Shown in pieces: positions 20,111-30,447 of a stretch of 64,000 nt of DNA; the stretch's first letter is position 1; each line of letters begins with the position of its first letter. Origin of the DNA: Incurvaria masculella. Taxonomy: Eukaryota; Arthropoda; Insecta; Lepidoptera; Incurvariidae. The notes beneath the pieces are model-generated. The model ran no database searches. It was not told the DNA's origin and was given only the letters and a program-made list of their open reading frames with translations. The position numbers and the translations under genes were made by a program. Where the stretch lies: positions 12,852,001 through 12,916,000 of the forward strand of contig OX335647.2 of assembly GCA_946894095.1 (NCBI GenBank), read 5' to 3'.

Positions 20111-20345
20111 CATTACCCCTGCGCCGTACAACTCTTCCCTCCGCCGCTCCGGGCCCGCGGGGTGCGGCCCCCTCCCGCCCCGCCTGCAACCCCGCCGCCC
20201 CCGCCGCGAGGATAAGCGCCGGGAAGGTTTTTCCGCGGAGGAGTCGCGGGGGGAGCGCCCGGCGGTGGGTGGCGGCGGGGGGGGCGGCGGGGGGGGGGGG
20301 GGCAGGCGGGGCGGCGCAAGGGGTGGTGGCCCGCGAGGAGTGTGG
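20111..20345. other. GC-rich island with poly-G runs
   Basis: C-rich on the left (CCCCCTCCCGCCCCGCC type), G-rich on the right with runs of 8 G (20277-20284) and 14 G (20289-20302). CpG is frequent against AT-rich flanks. Open frames across it are composition artefacts. It could be a G-quadruplex-forming regulatory or unstable tract. Confidence 0.65.
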
Positions 20346-21347
20346 GCTCACGGCGACGTAAAAATCAATATGCCCAGGGCTGTTAAATCACGCGCTTATA
20401 AATAGTATTTCTCTTCTTCCGTTTCGTACCAAATCATTGCGGAGTTATGTTGGAAGTAGGTTCTTGCTAAAGTACACAATTTGAAATGATTTGGATGTAA
20501 AGAACGCAGCATATTTCAAGAGTGATATTTTTTTATTAGTTAGGTTGTGACATCTTGTTGATAACATTTTCTTCAGTGATAAAAATATTTTAAACCGACT
20601 ATATTTAAGTCACCAATATTCAATTCGTATACGCTTCTTGCGTAACTGCTCGCCTTACAAACACTGACGCCGCGTCGGGAAGCCAAAGAAAAAAAACTAC
20701 GTTCTCAGAAAAAATATTATGCGTGGAGGAGCCATTTTCATAATTAAATTCCGCTTTAAATTCAAGGAGAAGTTTAAAAAGTTACTTTTCTTTTAAACAT
20801 AAAAGAAAATATATTATGGAGCTACGTCTTTGGCCTGGCTGGCGCGCTTGAGGGCGGGCGGGTGCGGCAGGGAGGGGGGGGGGCAGCTGACCTATTTTAC
20901 TTCTACAAGTAATATTACTTATTTCAAGTTTTATAGCTAAAATGATATACATGTAAGGTTTCCCCTTTAGTATTAAATGATATCCCGGGTAATATCATAT
21001 TTCTAGGAATATAAAAAAATAAACCAAAATAACAGGTTAATGCATTACTTACCAATTTATAGGATGCTTGTCTTCAATTCTCGAGTCTAAGGGTCGAGTG
21101 CACAAACGTACAAAACATCAAAATCAACGTCAAAGTATAATCAAACACGTCTCTTTGTGTGGACAGTATGGAAGGAACTCTTTGCGGATCACTAAAAGTG
21201 ACGTGTTTGAACATCGATTAACTGGGCCGTCTCTTCGTGCAACCGGGGCTAAGAATGTTCATTATAGAGTCAATATATACTCATAAACTGCCATGTTCTT
21301 GGCTCTATTTTCGTTTATGTTAGACACTGTAAGAACGACCGCGCCAT
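20346..21347. other. no gene; short G-rich tract
   Basis: Mostly AT-rich, with a G-rich tract at 20838-20887 (GGCGGGCGGGTGCGGC, run of about 10 G). Around 21130-21210 an inverted pair (CAAACACGTC / GACGTGTTTG) surrounds a 72-codon frame without recognisable similarity. Confidence 0.4.
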
Positions 21348-21633
21348 GTTTTTAGGGTTCCGAACCCAAAGGGTGAAAACGGAACCATTTTACTAAGCCT
21401 CCGCTGTCCGTCCGTCCGTCCGTCCGTCTGTCACAGGGCTGTATCTCATGAACCGTAATAGGTAGGCAGCTGAAATTTTCACGGATTATGTATTTATTTT
21501 GCCGCTATAACAACAAATATGTACAATTAAAATAAATATATTTATTAAAGGGGCCTCGTGATTTTTTTGTGTTAAATGTACCATGGTACGGAACCCTTCG
21601 TGTGCGAGTCCGACTCGCACTTGGCCGGTTTTT
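21348..21633 (-). repeat. GGAC-type interspersed repeat
   Basis: All end blocks are present, with about five GTCC units (21404-21428). The palindrome GTGCGAGTCCGACTCGCAC and TTGGCCGGTTTTT are at the right. Confidence 0.85.
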
Positions 21634-21746
21634 ATGGTCATAACTGATAAAGTGAGTGATATTTTTTAAGTAAAGCCGGCCATCCACGCTGTTGCGCGTC
21701 CACATTGCATACACGGAGATCCACATTGCATAGCTATCGATATTTG

Positions 21747-22160
21747 TTCATAGCCTAGTGGCGCGGGGACTAGACAAGCATACCAGAGCGCTGGGTTTAA
21801 ATCCTCGCCCCGTTCATGCACCACTTTCTTTTTCACTCTGAGTTCGATAATTGCATTTCGTCACGAATGCGAGCTGCTCCATGGTTCGGAATCCATGTAA
21901 AACTATAGGTCCGCTTCCCCTAATAGGTGGTAGGGTTTAAGCCCGCCCGGGTTGGTACCATCGCATTGGATGAAAAGATGGTCGAAGCGGCAATGAAAAA
22001 TTGAAAAAAAAAATTTCATCCAGTTCAATGAAGCCGTGCTCATAAAGGGAAGGTCCTGGCATAGCACCTAATTCCTTCGGGAATGTGGTGTATTGGGCTA
22101 ATATCATAAAGGTAGTTATGTGGTATTAGCCATCCATGTCAGGTTGCATAAAATAAAAAC
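21747..22160 (+). mobile_element. SINE family 1, complete, tRNA-type head
   Basis: Reference copy for this head. The A box is TAGCCTAGTGGCG near 21753 and the B box is GGGTTTAAATCC near 21793. Then come GTTCATGCACCAC, CGTCACGAATGCGAGCTG, GGTTCGGAATCCATGTAAAA, GGTGGTAGGGTTTAAGCCCG, CCCGGGTTGGTACCATCGCA, TGGTCGAAGCGGCAATGA, CCAGTTCAATGAAGCCGTGC, CTGGCATAGCACC, GGGAATGTGGTGTATTGGGC, TAATATCAT and an AAATAAAAA tail. Confidence 0.85.
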
Positions 22161-22539
22161 GTTTCAAACCCCCAAGCTTCAGGTGATTCTCTGCGGCGAG
22201 ATATCCGGATGGGTAGGAATAAGGGATGCAAGTTCCACAGAGCAAAGTCCATGATAGTACCTGCGCGACCCAGCGAACCGTCTGTGCCTCAGGGAATCCT
22301 AGCCAACGGTGACTTTTTGGCCTCCAACATGGGGATGGGATGGCCCAGTAGGTTCAGGTGCCTAGGGAACAGTTATGTCTTTGCTTTGGAAACTTGCTAG
22401 AAATGGTAAGGGATCTACTTAGGCAGAGAGAAAACAGCATTGCTTCTTGCGAACGTTGACACCGATATGTTTCTTCTAGACTTTGTTAGATACTATTGCG
22501 AGAACATTATTCACCCTGATAAGGTTATGTAGATTTTTA
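22161..22539. other. no gene supported
   Basis: 22200-22400 is unusually balanced in composition and carries a 63-codon frame, but I recognise nothing in it. It may be part of an old element. Confidence 0.35.
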
Positions 22540-22605
22540 GCGTAGGATCAATACGCGACACGGCGCCACCCAGTATTACATAGAGGAAGTATTGTGTCAA
22601 CTCAA

Positions 22606-23008
22606 ATGTCAGCCTCGGTGGCCCAGTGGCGCGACACTTCGGCGATCGCTCTCCGAAGTTAAGCAACGCTGGGTCCGGTCTGGTCTTGGATGGGTGACCA
22701 TTCGACCGTTGAGAGAGGCTGGCCGTGGTTCGGATTCCACGTTAAGCTGTAGGTCCCCTTCCTTACTTACTAGGTGGTAGGGTTTATCCCGCCCGGGTTG
22801 GTACCATCGCATTGGATGAACGATGGTCGAAGCGGCAATGAAAATTGTCCGTGTTTTCCATCCAGTTCAATGTAGCCGTGCAATATAAGGAAGGTCCTGG
22901 CATGGCACCTAGTTTCCATGTGGTGTGTTGGGCTAATACCATGACATAACTTGTGGTATTAGCCATCCATGTCCAGTCACATAAAAAAAAAAAAAAAAAA
23001 AAAAAAAA
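22606..23008 (+). mobile_element. SINE family 1, complete, 5S-rRNA-type head
   Basis: Reference copy for the 5S head: GCCTCGGTGGCCCAGTGGCG, then CTCTCCGAAGTTAAGCAACG (5S box A region), GGTCTGGTCTTGGATGGGTGACC (intermediate element and box C region) and CGTTGAGAGAGGCTGGCCGTGG. From GGTTCGGATTCCACGT on it shares the family 1 body, ending TTAGCCATCCATGTCCAG and an A-run of about 27 (22982-23008). The long clean A-tail indicates a young insertion. Confidence 0.9.
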
Positions 23009-23035
23009 TCGAGAAATTCGTTGGCTGAAGTAATT

Positions 23036-23115
23036 GTCGGGATAGCTCAGCGATAGAGCAGTGGGACATGTAATCCAAAGGTGTTCAGTGTTCAGGTTCG
23101 AATCCTGCTTCCGAC
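23036..23115 (+). pseudogene. tRNA-Thr(TGT)-like pseudogene
   Basis: Same tRNA as at 5336-5408 but with a shortened D loop (AGCGATAGAGC) and a small duplication in the variable/T-arm region (GTTCAGTGTTCAG), giving 80 bases. A B box GGTTCGAATCC is retained. The anticodon loop CATGTAA again reads TGT. Confidence 0.65.
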
Positions 23116-23190
23116 GAATGTACAGACGATCAACTTTTTCTAGAGACTATCAATTTCGGATTCTTTGCTTCAATGTATGTAGATGTCACA

Positions 23191-24039
23191 GACTATAGAG
23201 TAGGTCGTTGTATAACCTCAAATTATCCACCCAATTAACCACAGAACGATGCGCTCGGGCTGTGCATCACAAGTCTTCTAATCCCTGACGTACTCATAAT
23301 ATCCCGTGTCATCATTAGCGTAACTGTGAACCATGCCTTGAGTCAGTAAATAGCTTAGGGGTCAGCCAACACTGAGCCCTGCGGGTTCGTAATACACGTT
23401 GCACAGCTACAAGTTGTGCAGCATAAGTTCTACAGAGCCGAAAAGAAGTTTCGATAATAAACATTTTGTACTGAAGACGCAACAATTTTACCCTTACAGT
23501 ATCAACAAGGTATCACCAAGCAGCTTGGTTTCGTGTTTCGTGAGGAGATGTCGGGTGGTGGCGCGGGTAGGTCGCTGGGTTTTTGGTAATGGTTTTGTAT
23601 AGAGGTTCGCAAAAAAATGCTAAAATGGTAATGGTCCCACGCAATGCACAATCATCTAGGGGTTAGGATAAAAGAAGGTGGGGCGACTCACCATGATGGA
23701 AACTTTCTGACGTATGCGGGTGGCCACCACGCTACTCCTTCTCCCACAGGATACGGTTCAGGAACGCTGCGTCCTCGACGATGAAGAGCACAGAAAGTCC
23801 TTTGGATTGTTTGTAGGTTTCGAGCACACACGGTACTGGAAAGGACCCGGCGGCGGCGAGATAGTTTTAGCGGGAACCGGTGCTACGATGACATGGCGTG
23901 TCCGTGCATCGCGGTATCAAAAATTGCACTGAAGGCTGGGTGGGCCTTTCAGCCTTTTCAGCAGACGCTGTCAATCTTCGCTCCATCAGGTGAAAGAGAG
24001 AGAGGGACATGTGTATGCGGAGAACAAGGATAGGTGCCT
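23191..24039. other. no gene supported; GC-balanced stretch
   Basis: 23520-24010 is higher in GC than its surroundings. A 72-codon plus-strand frame (23714-23932) contains no recognisable motif. Its composition resembles degraded transposon coding sequence more than host spacer. Confidence 0.35.
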
Positions 24040-24240
24040 ATGGTCATGCACATAGATTACGCGAATAAATTATGGCCTTACCATCAGGGGTTCAATCCCG
24101 CCTCGTGCATTCAGTACTATATACTTTATTGTTCTTTCTAAGAATGATATTTGGATTTCCTCACGAATGCGAGCTGATCTATGACACCATGTAAAACTTT
24201 TCTTCCCTTTCCTGCTAGGTGGTAGAGCTACATACACAGG
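24040..24240 (+). mobile_element. SINE family 1, head half
   Basis: tRNA-like head with B-box-like GGGTTCAATCCCGCC, then CGTGCATTCAGTAC, CCTCACGAATGCGAGCTGAT, ACACCATGTAAAACTT and CTAGGTGGTAGAG. It breaks off before the body. Confidence 0.6.
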
Positions 24241-24841
24241 AATAATGAAAGTTAAAAATTATATCGGCCGGGGGTGTTCATAGTTCGTTTTCATTACCAG
24301 CATCGCTATAATCGTAAGGGGTTTTACGAATATATACAAAACGTTATTGACTGACACATTCACATACTAAAATATATTCTGTAATGCTTGAAATGTTTCA
24401 TGGTAATCTACTTTATATCACTAATATCATCAATGCATGTCACAAACTAGCATTTTATATCACAGCGAGTCACAGGCGTAGTCGGCAAAACTACCGGTTT
24501 GTTATACGACATTTACATGTTGAAGCAAATGTTTGCCACGCGGTTGCAGAGCACGTCTCTGGTCAATTTTTTATTGTCTATGATAGACATTATTGCCTTG
24601 CATGTTTATAATGCGTAGCTAACGCTGCGAAGCTGGTTGTTTTGTAAATGCAGTACAGATCGAACAACACACTTCCCGCTTCACACTCCGCCATCCACAA
24701 AGTAAACAATGAACATATCTGTTGCGTGGCATCGCTTCTGACACTTTTATTAATGGAGATAACTATTTTTAAGCTTTTCACAATGATTCGCGCAATTATA
24801 TCGACAAAGCAAATTGAAAACATCGAGCTAACATATGACAG
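24241..24841. other. no gene supported
   Basis: AT-rich. Short frames only. Confidence 0.4.
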
Positions 24842-24842
24842 G

Positions 24843-25034
24843 TGTGGCATGCGCTCATTCCGAAGTATTTCCCTAAGTACCACATGGGGTTCTTCGAACA
24901 TGCTGTGACCAGCTGGCATGACTACCGAAACTCTTGTGAAAGTTTGAAGGCCGTGGGCGTCGTCGGGCACGTCTATGAGGACCTGGCGTACATTGGGCCC
25001 ATTGGGCCACTGCATTTTTTGCCGTGCAGGTTGT
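24843..25034 (+). CDS. unidentified coding-like island (possible exon or element fragment)
   Basis: A 64-codon stretch reading WHALIPKYFPKYHMGFFEHA, then VTSWHDYRNSCESLKAVGVV, GHVYEDLAYIGPIGPLHFLP and CRL, then TAA. Amino-acid composition and G/C-ending codons look like real protein, unlike the AT-rich flanks. A CATATGACAG acceptor-like site precedes it at 24832-24841 and a CAG/GTTGTAAG donor-like site is at the end, so it could be an internal exon. I do not recognise the family. A SINE of family 1 follows directly, so a transposon-derived fragment is equally possible. The 183-codon minus frame over this region is not favoured. Confidence 0.35.
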
Positions 25035-25054
25035 AAGAGGCGACTAAGGGATTC

Positions 25055-25325
25055 ATTGAATTCATCGCGATTCGTGGTTCGGGTTCCACGTAAAACTCTA
25101 GGTCCACTTTCTAACTTACTAGGTGTTTCGGTTAATCCCACTCGTGTTACAATATCTCATTGATTAAACGATGGCAATGAAAATTGTCTGATAATTCCCC
25201 GGCCGGTTCAATGTTGCCACGTTATATAAGTAAGGTGGCTCCTCGCTGACATGGCACCTAGTTCCTATGTCGTGGTTTGGGCTAGCATCATGACAGTAGG
25301 TGTCTTATTAGCCATTAAATCTACC
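25055..25325 (+). mobile_element. SINE family 1 body
   Basis: CGTGGTTCGGGTTCCACG, CTTACTAGGTGTTTCGGTT, CAATGAAAATTGTCTG, TGGCACCTAGTTCCTATG, GGTTTGGGCTAGCATCATGA and TTATTAGCCATTAAATC. The head is replaced by unrelated sequence. Confidence 0.7.
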
Positions 25326-25344
25326 GCCCCGTAAGCCTTACATC

Positions 25345-25500
25345 TAATAAATATTATAACGGGGAAAGTTTGTAATAATGGATGGATGGATGGATGGATG
25401 GATGGATGGATGGATGTTTGTTACTCTTTCACGTAAAAACTACTGAATGGATTCTAATTAAACTTTACAATAATATAGCTTATACATCAGAATAACACAT
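25345..25500 (+). repeat. repeat C with (GGAT)n microsatellite
   Basis: ATCTAATAAATATTATAA start, GGGGAAAGTTTGTA, then about nine ATGG/GGAT units (25379-25416), GATGTTTGTTACTCTTTCACG, then ACTACTGAATGGATT. The microsatellite has expanded at the TTTGGATGTTT site seen in other copies. Confidence 0.65.
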
Positions 25501-25579
25501 AGGCTACAATTTATGTGCCCATGGGCTTTAGAACTTTCACGGGGCTGCGAAAACGATGCCGGTAGCGATACTTCACACT

Positions 25580-25640
25580 AGGGGGAGAGGAGCCGGGGGC
25601 GGTGGCGGGGAGCGGCGGCGGGGGGAGGGCAGACGTCGTG
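25580..25640. other. short G-rich tract
   Basis: GGGGGAGAGGAGCCGGGGGC followed by repeated GGCGG/GGGG words. G-quadruplex-prone, non-coding. Confidence 0.55.
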
Positions 25641-26084
25641 ACTGTTTGGTGTCCGTTTGGCGAATTTTCAAGGCACTAGCGATTTGTAAAACTTAGTACA
25701 TGTACATTTAACTACCCGGGAATTAGGATTGGCTAAATAGAATTCAGTTCCGCTTACGCTAAGATGGGGCTGTCATACAAACTGCAATGCTATGCACGGC
25801 TCGGCTTTGCGGCGGCAGCGCTTACTTTTACTGAAGTACGGCTTGGTATTTCCTGCAACTTTAGGACTACTTGGCATCACGCTAAATCGCCGGAGGAGCG
25901 ACCAACAGAATAAAATCCTTGAGAACCAATTACTCGATTTAGATGTGCATTGTATCTACGTCTAGCCTGATTCTACTAAAAACTTATAGATTACATAATA
26001 TAACGCTTCATTACCAGAAGGGTAAGTAGTGAGTCTTAAAGTCTTATAACATGCGAACCACTTACCTGATTTATATGCGTATTT
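25641..26084. other. no gene seen
   Basis: Mixed sequence without recognised elements. Confidence 0.4.
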
Positions 26085-26215
26085 TATCAATGTATAGCAT
26101 CTCTGGGAGCAGTCAGGTTCGAGATGGGTTACTGTTTTCGATGTTGAGGCTGGCTGTGGGTTGGAGTCCACGCAAAACTTACCTACGTTACACGTTACTT
26201 ACTAGGTAAGCAATG
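26085..26215 (+). mobile_element. SINE family 1, 5S-type head, truncated
   Basis: GAGATGGGTTACTG (5S box C region), TTTTCGATGTTGAGGCTGGC, TGTGGGTTGGAGTCCACG, CAAAACTTAC and TTACTTACTAGGTAAG. The body is lost after this. Confidence 0.6.
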
Positions 26216-26317
26216 TAGCAGTGAAAGTGCAGAAAGGTTCTCGCGGCAAATGTTTTTTTTTTAAATAGCCACCAAACGTCAACGAAGCTCTAAATGGGAA
26301 TTATTGGATGTTTCTCA

Positions 26318-26482
26318 TTAAATCATGCTATTTCGGCTCGAACGATCTTGATTAAATTTGGTACATGGATACATTGTCCTGGACCAGTTTGACCCTATTT
26401 TGGACCAGTCATGTGGGCTACTTTTTATCCATGAGATAATTTAGCCGACACTAACCCGAGCGGAGCCGGGTACCGCAGCTAG
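26318..26482 (+). repeat. repeat C, 3' part
   Basis: TCGGCTCGAACGATCTTGAT, GGTACATGGATACATTGTCC, TTTTTATCCATGAGATAATT, then GCGGAGCCGGGTACCGCAGC and TAGTG. An end of this kind (GCCGGGTACCGCAGCTAGT) is common in Lepidoptera and resembles a Helitron-type terminus, but I cannot confirm the family. Confidence 0.5.
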
Positions 26483-26639
26483 TGTCTAATAAAATATTGA
26501 AACGAAAGAAAATGCACCGATTTGTTTAGTTGCAAATGAGTATGGGCCGATGATAGAGCCACGACCTTGGCATTGTGGAGCGGAGACGGGCTGGTGTGGA
26601 GCGGAGTAGGTAGCCGTAGTAGGATCGACCTTGGCACTG

Positions 26640-26785
26640 CGGGTAGTGGCCTCGGGTATCACGTGGAGCGCTCCGCCGCCTCCGCCGAGTCGTCGCCGTC
26701 GCCGCCGCCGCTTGACATCCGGCGTCTGGCGCGCGGCGGGCGTGCTGGGCGCCGCCGCCTCCGTCCCTCGGGGCGCTGCCATTGT
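26640..26785. other. CpG-rich island
   Basis: Dense CG dinucleotides and CGCC/GCCG triplets (CGTCGCCGTCGCCGCCGCCG) between AT-rich flanks. Frames are open on both strands because of composition. It could be a promoter-associated island or a GC-rich repeat; no first exon can be demonstrated. Confidence 0.5.
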
Positions 26786-27689
26786 ACGGATACGCCATTT
26801 CACCAATATCAGTGCACACTACTAACCTGCCATATTATTAGAGATAGCAAGATTACTTTGAGTTTTTAACTAAAAAGTTGTTTAACTTATGAATGCATGG
26901 TTTTAAACGATATATATTTAATATTTTTACTGCCGGTATTATGTTTGATGCTTTGAAAAAAATTGTAACACTTGGTTAGGGTCTCATCTTTATAAAAATA
27001 TGCATTGCCATGTTCTTATATTTTTGGTATAATCTTGCGCTGCGTGTGCGCTCTACAAATTAATGTCAATAATTACTAAACCAGTTTTATCTAGTCAATT
27101 CATGAATTTAAATTTTTTCGGTATGTTCAGGTTTGCGATTACGTCTCAAAGAGAATCTAAGAAGGCAAGGGAAGACATTAATAATACATACCAAGCATCC
27201 CTAAAAGAAAATTGAAAAGCAAAAGGAGTTTCCAAATTGGTGGTTAACGTGTAAAAAATATACGAAAAGCTGTGGATCATAAATATTTAAGTGAGGTTTG
27301 ATGTTCGACTTGGGAAATATGGCAGAAATTGTATCATCACATCTTGTACTGAAAGTTGTCTGCAAAATAGCAAAAAGTCAACGGGCCGTCAGACATCGAT
27401 GTTAAATTGACATAAGTTATTAAGTTGACGACGGCTTTTACACCAGAAATATTATAATACGTGCAAGAATATACATATTATTTGTTAGTTAAGTAATTTC
27501 TAATCCATTTGTACTGAGGGCTGCTGTTTCTTTTGTTCCCTTCTTTTCTTCGTTTGTTCTTTTGTGCCTTGAACTGTACCAAAAATTAATTGGCGGTAGT
27601 ATTTAAATCTAACTATGTATTTAATTACTGTGCACAAGGAAAACTTACACAGTGCAGTTTTTTTGCGGATTCAGTTGATCAGTTCAAAA
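26786..27689. other. no gene seen
   Basis: AT-rich. 27560-27650 resembles 40108-40208 (TCTAACTATGTATTTA and TCTAAGTATGTATTTC, with similar flanks), so a minor repeat is present. Confidence 0.4.
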
Positions 27690-27820
27690 GTTCAGTTCAG
27701 CCGTGCTCATAAAAGGAAAGTCAAAAGAATAGCCAAAATTCCTTCGGGAATGTGGTCTACTGTGCTAATATCGGAACGGTAGTTGTGCGTTATTCATAAA
27801 TGTCAGGTTGCATAAAAATA
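27690..27820 (+). mobile_element. SINE family 1 tail fragment
   Basis: AGTTCAGCCGTGCTCATAAA, CCTTCGGGAATGTGG, GTGCTAATATCGGAACGGTA and ATGTCAGGTTGCATAAAAA. Confidence 0.65.
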
Positions 27821-27869
27821 TTTACAAACGTGTCGAGTTTATAAAAAAAATGGGATGGTATGTCCACTG

Positions 27870-27985
27870 TTGCGATCGTGCGGTGTCGGCGGCGCGGTGG
27901 CGGCGCGTGGCTCGGCAAGTGTCGGCGCTCCTGCGGGTGCCTGCGGTCGCCGCCTCCGCCTCCGCTTCTCGCTCCAACCTACGCT
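27870..27985. other. CpG-rich island 2
   Basis: GCGGTGTCGGCGGCGCGGTG and GCCGCCTCCGCCTCCGC-type sequence in AT-rich flanks, with GC-balanced sequence continuing to about 28.4 kb. Confidence 0.5.
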
Positions 27986-28020
27986 ACGCTAGCGAGAACA
28001 TTCCACCTCACTTGATGTAG

Positions 28021-28734
28021 GTTACGGTGCCAGTGAGGCCAAGGTCGCGCCGGACACTGTCTTACCCCCTCGGCTTACTCCCGCACACTAAACATTAGCG
28101 AGCTTCCACTTCCGATCGAGATTGTGCTATTGTAGTCACAGCGTCTACCTTATTCCGCCGGTCGATATTTGTACGAAATTGTTGATTCTCTGGACTACTT
28201 TAGCTTGAGCGCTATTAAAGAATATTCCTTACATAATCAATCCATCCGCGCGAAAAAATGTGTCTTAACTCAAATTAGCGATGCGTAGAAATTGGCATCG
28301 AGTAAGGACGGACAGGAGAGGCGACCGAAATTCATCCGTATACCGGCAGCGTAGCTGTACATACATACACTGGTGGTAGACGCTTCGCTCATGAGTTCGG
28401 GACGCGCAACATTCCATATTCGTTACACTAAATTTTCTGCAATATCCAATGAGTTTTATTTTTTTATTAATTATATTGTCGAACCAAATTTTGCATTTTA
28501 TCAGTCTACAAAGATTTCAAAGCGCGTACAAACAGTATCAGCCTAGATACCGTTTGTACTGCATCACACATTGGACTTTGACCCACATATGTTTTTCTTT
28601 CAAATGCTACCTTGCCCACTGTGGCGCCGAGGATGATGCACTCCGTACGTTTGAAAATTTCGGAACTACCCGATTTGTGACCAGCAGTCACATGAAGTCA
28701 GTCAGTATATTCAGCTCGTCAAGTTTTCAGGTGC
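28021..28734. other. no gene supported
   Basis: GC-balanced to 28.4 kb, then AT-rich. The 106-codon frame at 28449-28769 runs into a SINE and has no domain. Confidence 0.4.
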
Positions 28735-28880
28735 CAAAAATTGTCCGCGTGTTCCATCCAGTTCACTAAAGCCGTGCTCACAAAGGGAAGTTCCGGGCAT
28801 GGCACCTAATTCTTTCGGAAATATGGTTTGTTGGGCCAACATAATGACGATGGGTGTGGTATTAGCTATAAAATAAAAAC
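28735..28880 (+). mobile_element. SINE family 1 tail fragment
   Basis: AAAATTGTCCGCGTGTTCCA, TCCAGTTCACTAAAGCCGTG, GGGCATGGCACCTAATTC, TTTGTTGGGCCAACATAATG and an AAAATAAAAA tail. Confidence 0.7.
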
Positions 28881-29129
28881 ATCTGCAAAAGAGCAATGAG
28901 AATGGGGTAAATGTATGTGAAAATATTAAGAAACTATCCAAAATAAATTTCCTCTTATCTGAATGTAATTCAATTCCTATTAGGTGTTCCCTTTTTCGGA
29001 AAATAAGACGCAGGGTTGTGTTAGTAATTTTCCTTCGTTGAATTTTGTAAATTCTCCGCCAACACTGGGCGGAATTGTGTCTCCACAAAAGAGACTTTTA
29101 TAACATAAATTGTATTATGCAAACGTCGT

Positions 29130-29220
29130 TATCCGCGAGGGGCGGAGGGGGCGAGGGGCGAGGGGAACATTGGGAGGGGGAAGGGGAGGGGGGGAGGGGA
29201 AACTGAGAGAGCGGAGGGAT
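29130..29220. other. G-rich tract (GGGGA-type)
   Basis: Purine-rich GAGGGGCGGAGGGGGCGAGG and following GGGGAGGG repeats on the plus strand. G-quadruplex-prone. Confidence 0.6.
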
Positions 29221-30302
29221 AGCGTTCTTTGAAGGCATTCTTAAGGGCTGAGAACGTCTAATATTATATTCTATTATAGTCTGAGTCTGCTAATAATATA
29301 TTTACATAAATAACAATACATTAATCCCTGTTAATATTATAAATCTGAACATGTGTTTGTTGATTTTTCCTTTAACGCAGATACAGAGAAACTGATGAAT
29401 GGTTTACAGGATATTATGGATAGGATGAATGAATGGTTTAAATACAATGAATTGAATTGAATACAAATGAACTCGGGTACCGTAGCTATAACAAATATAA
29501 TGATAGCGCTGCATACGTTCCACTAGAAACGTTTCCCTCTTAATAATTCATAACCTTAATTAAAGAGATTAAAAAGAGAAGATCTATACAATATCCACAG
29601 ACGTTGATTTATATGTAGTTACACTTGCCTTTGAAGGAGATAAAGGACGGCTTCAAAACTCGTATACAGTAGCTATCGACGATTTTCGTGTGATACCCCC
29701 ATACTAACACTATAAATCCGAAAGTAACTCTGTCAGTCTGTTTGTTGCGTTTCTCGCTTTTGATGAATTTCGGTGTAGTGATTGTCTGGATTTTGGACAA
29801 GGACTACATAGGTGATGAAAATTTGTATGGGGAACTCATTTAATACCCAGGAAATAATTCGGGCCGACATCAGTCCAAAACGACATTAAATAAATAAACA
29901 AAACAAAAGCAGTTATAAAATGTGGAACGATTAATTATTTCGTTCATCCAACTGCGCAACTAATTAAAATAAATACTTGCGCACGAAGGAAAGCGAAATG
30001 GCGTACTTAAAATTGTAAAAATAAGGACCCTAATAAGAGAACCTATATTATCACTATAACCAAAGAATACCTATTTTAGCCGGGGGCAGAAGCAAAATTC
30101 TCTTATCGGTGTGAGAATGTTTGGTGCGCATAGAGATATTCATCTATAACAATATCCAATGTCTGACGTCCATTTGTCCGTCCGCTTTAAACTTGAATTT
30201 ATTTTGATGAGGTTTTATATCTACATTTAGCTTGATCCATCAATTATAGGCTACTTACCATAATGCCCAATCACCAGAGGGGTGAACCGTGGGGCTTAAT
30301 AT
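29221..30302. other. repeat C fragments; no gene
   Basis: Repeat C pieces at 29330-29482 (AATATTATAAATCTGA ... GGGTACCGTAGCTA) and 29700-29885 (ACTAACACTATAAATCCGAA ... GACATCAGTCCAAAACGACA). The rest is AT-rich without structure. Confidence 0.5.
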
Positions 30303-30416
30303 CAGAGAACTAAGAGGGAGATAACTAAATATGAAAGCGAGAGAAATAGAGAAAGAAAGATAGTGAGAAAAAGGGGGGAGAAAGAGAAAGTGAGAGAGAT
30401 ATGACAGACAGTTTAA
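30303..30416 (+). repeat. polypurine (GA-rich) tract
   Basis: Almost uninterrupted A/G on the plus strand (AGAGAAATAGAGAAAGAAAG type) for about 100 bases. It is a simple-sequence tract. Confidence 0.7.
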
Positions 30417-30447
30417 CGTGAGCGGAGCTGTAGGCATCTATAGAATT

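Larger units (their letters stand above)
22540..23190 (+). repeat. second copy of the tRNA-like unit, split by a SINE
   Basis: Left part 22540-22604 (GCGTAGGATCAATxC, AAGTATTGTGTC) and right part 23010-23190 (TCGAGAAATTCGTTGGCTGA, tRNA-like, CCGACGAATGT) match 5250-5505 in order. The 400-base 5S-type SINE sits between them. Confidence 0.6.

Noticed and set aside
22606..22730. A genuine 5S rRNA gene
   Set aside because: Only the internal control region resembles 5S. The ends do not pair and it is fused to a SINE body with an A-tail.
24590..25141. 183-codon minus-strand frame
   Set aside because: It is opposite the more protein-like plus-strand island and runs into a SINE; it lacks motifs.
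26486..26869. Open frames on both strands around 26.5-26.87 kb
   Set aside because: CpG-rich low-complexity sequence gives Ala/Arg/Ser/Pro-rich translations in every frame.
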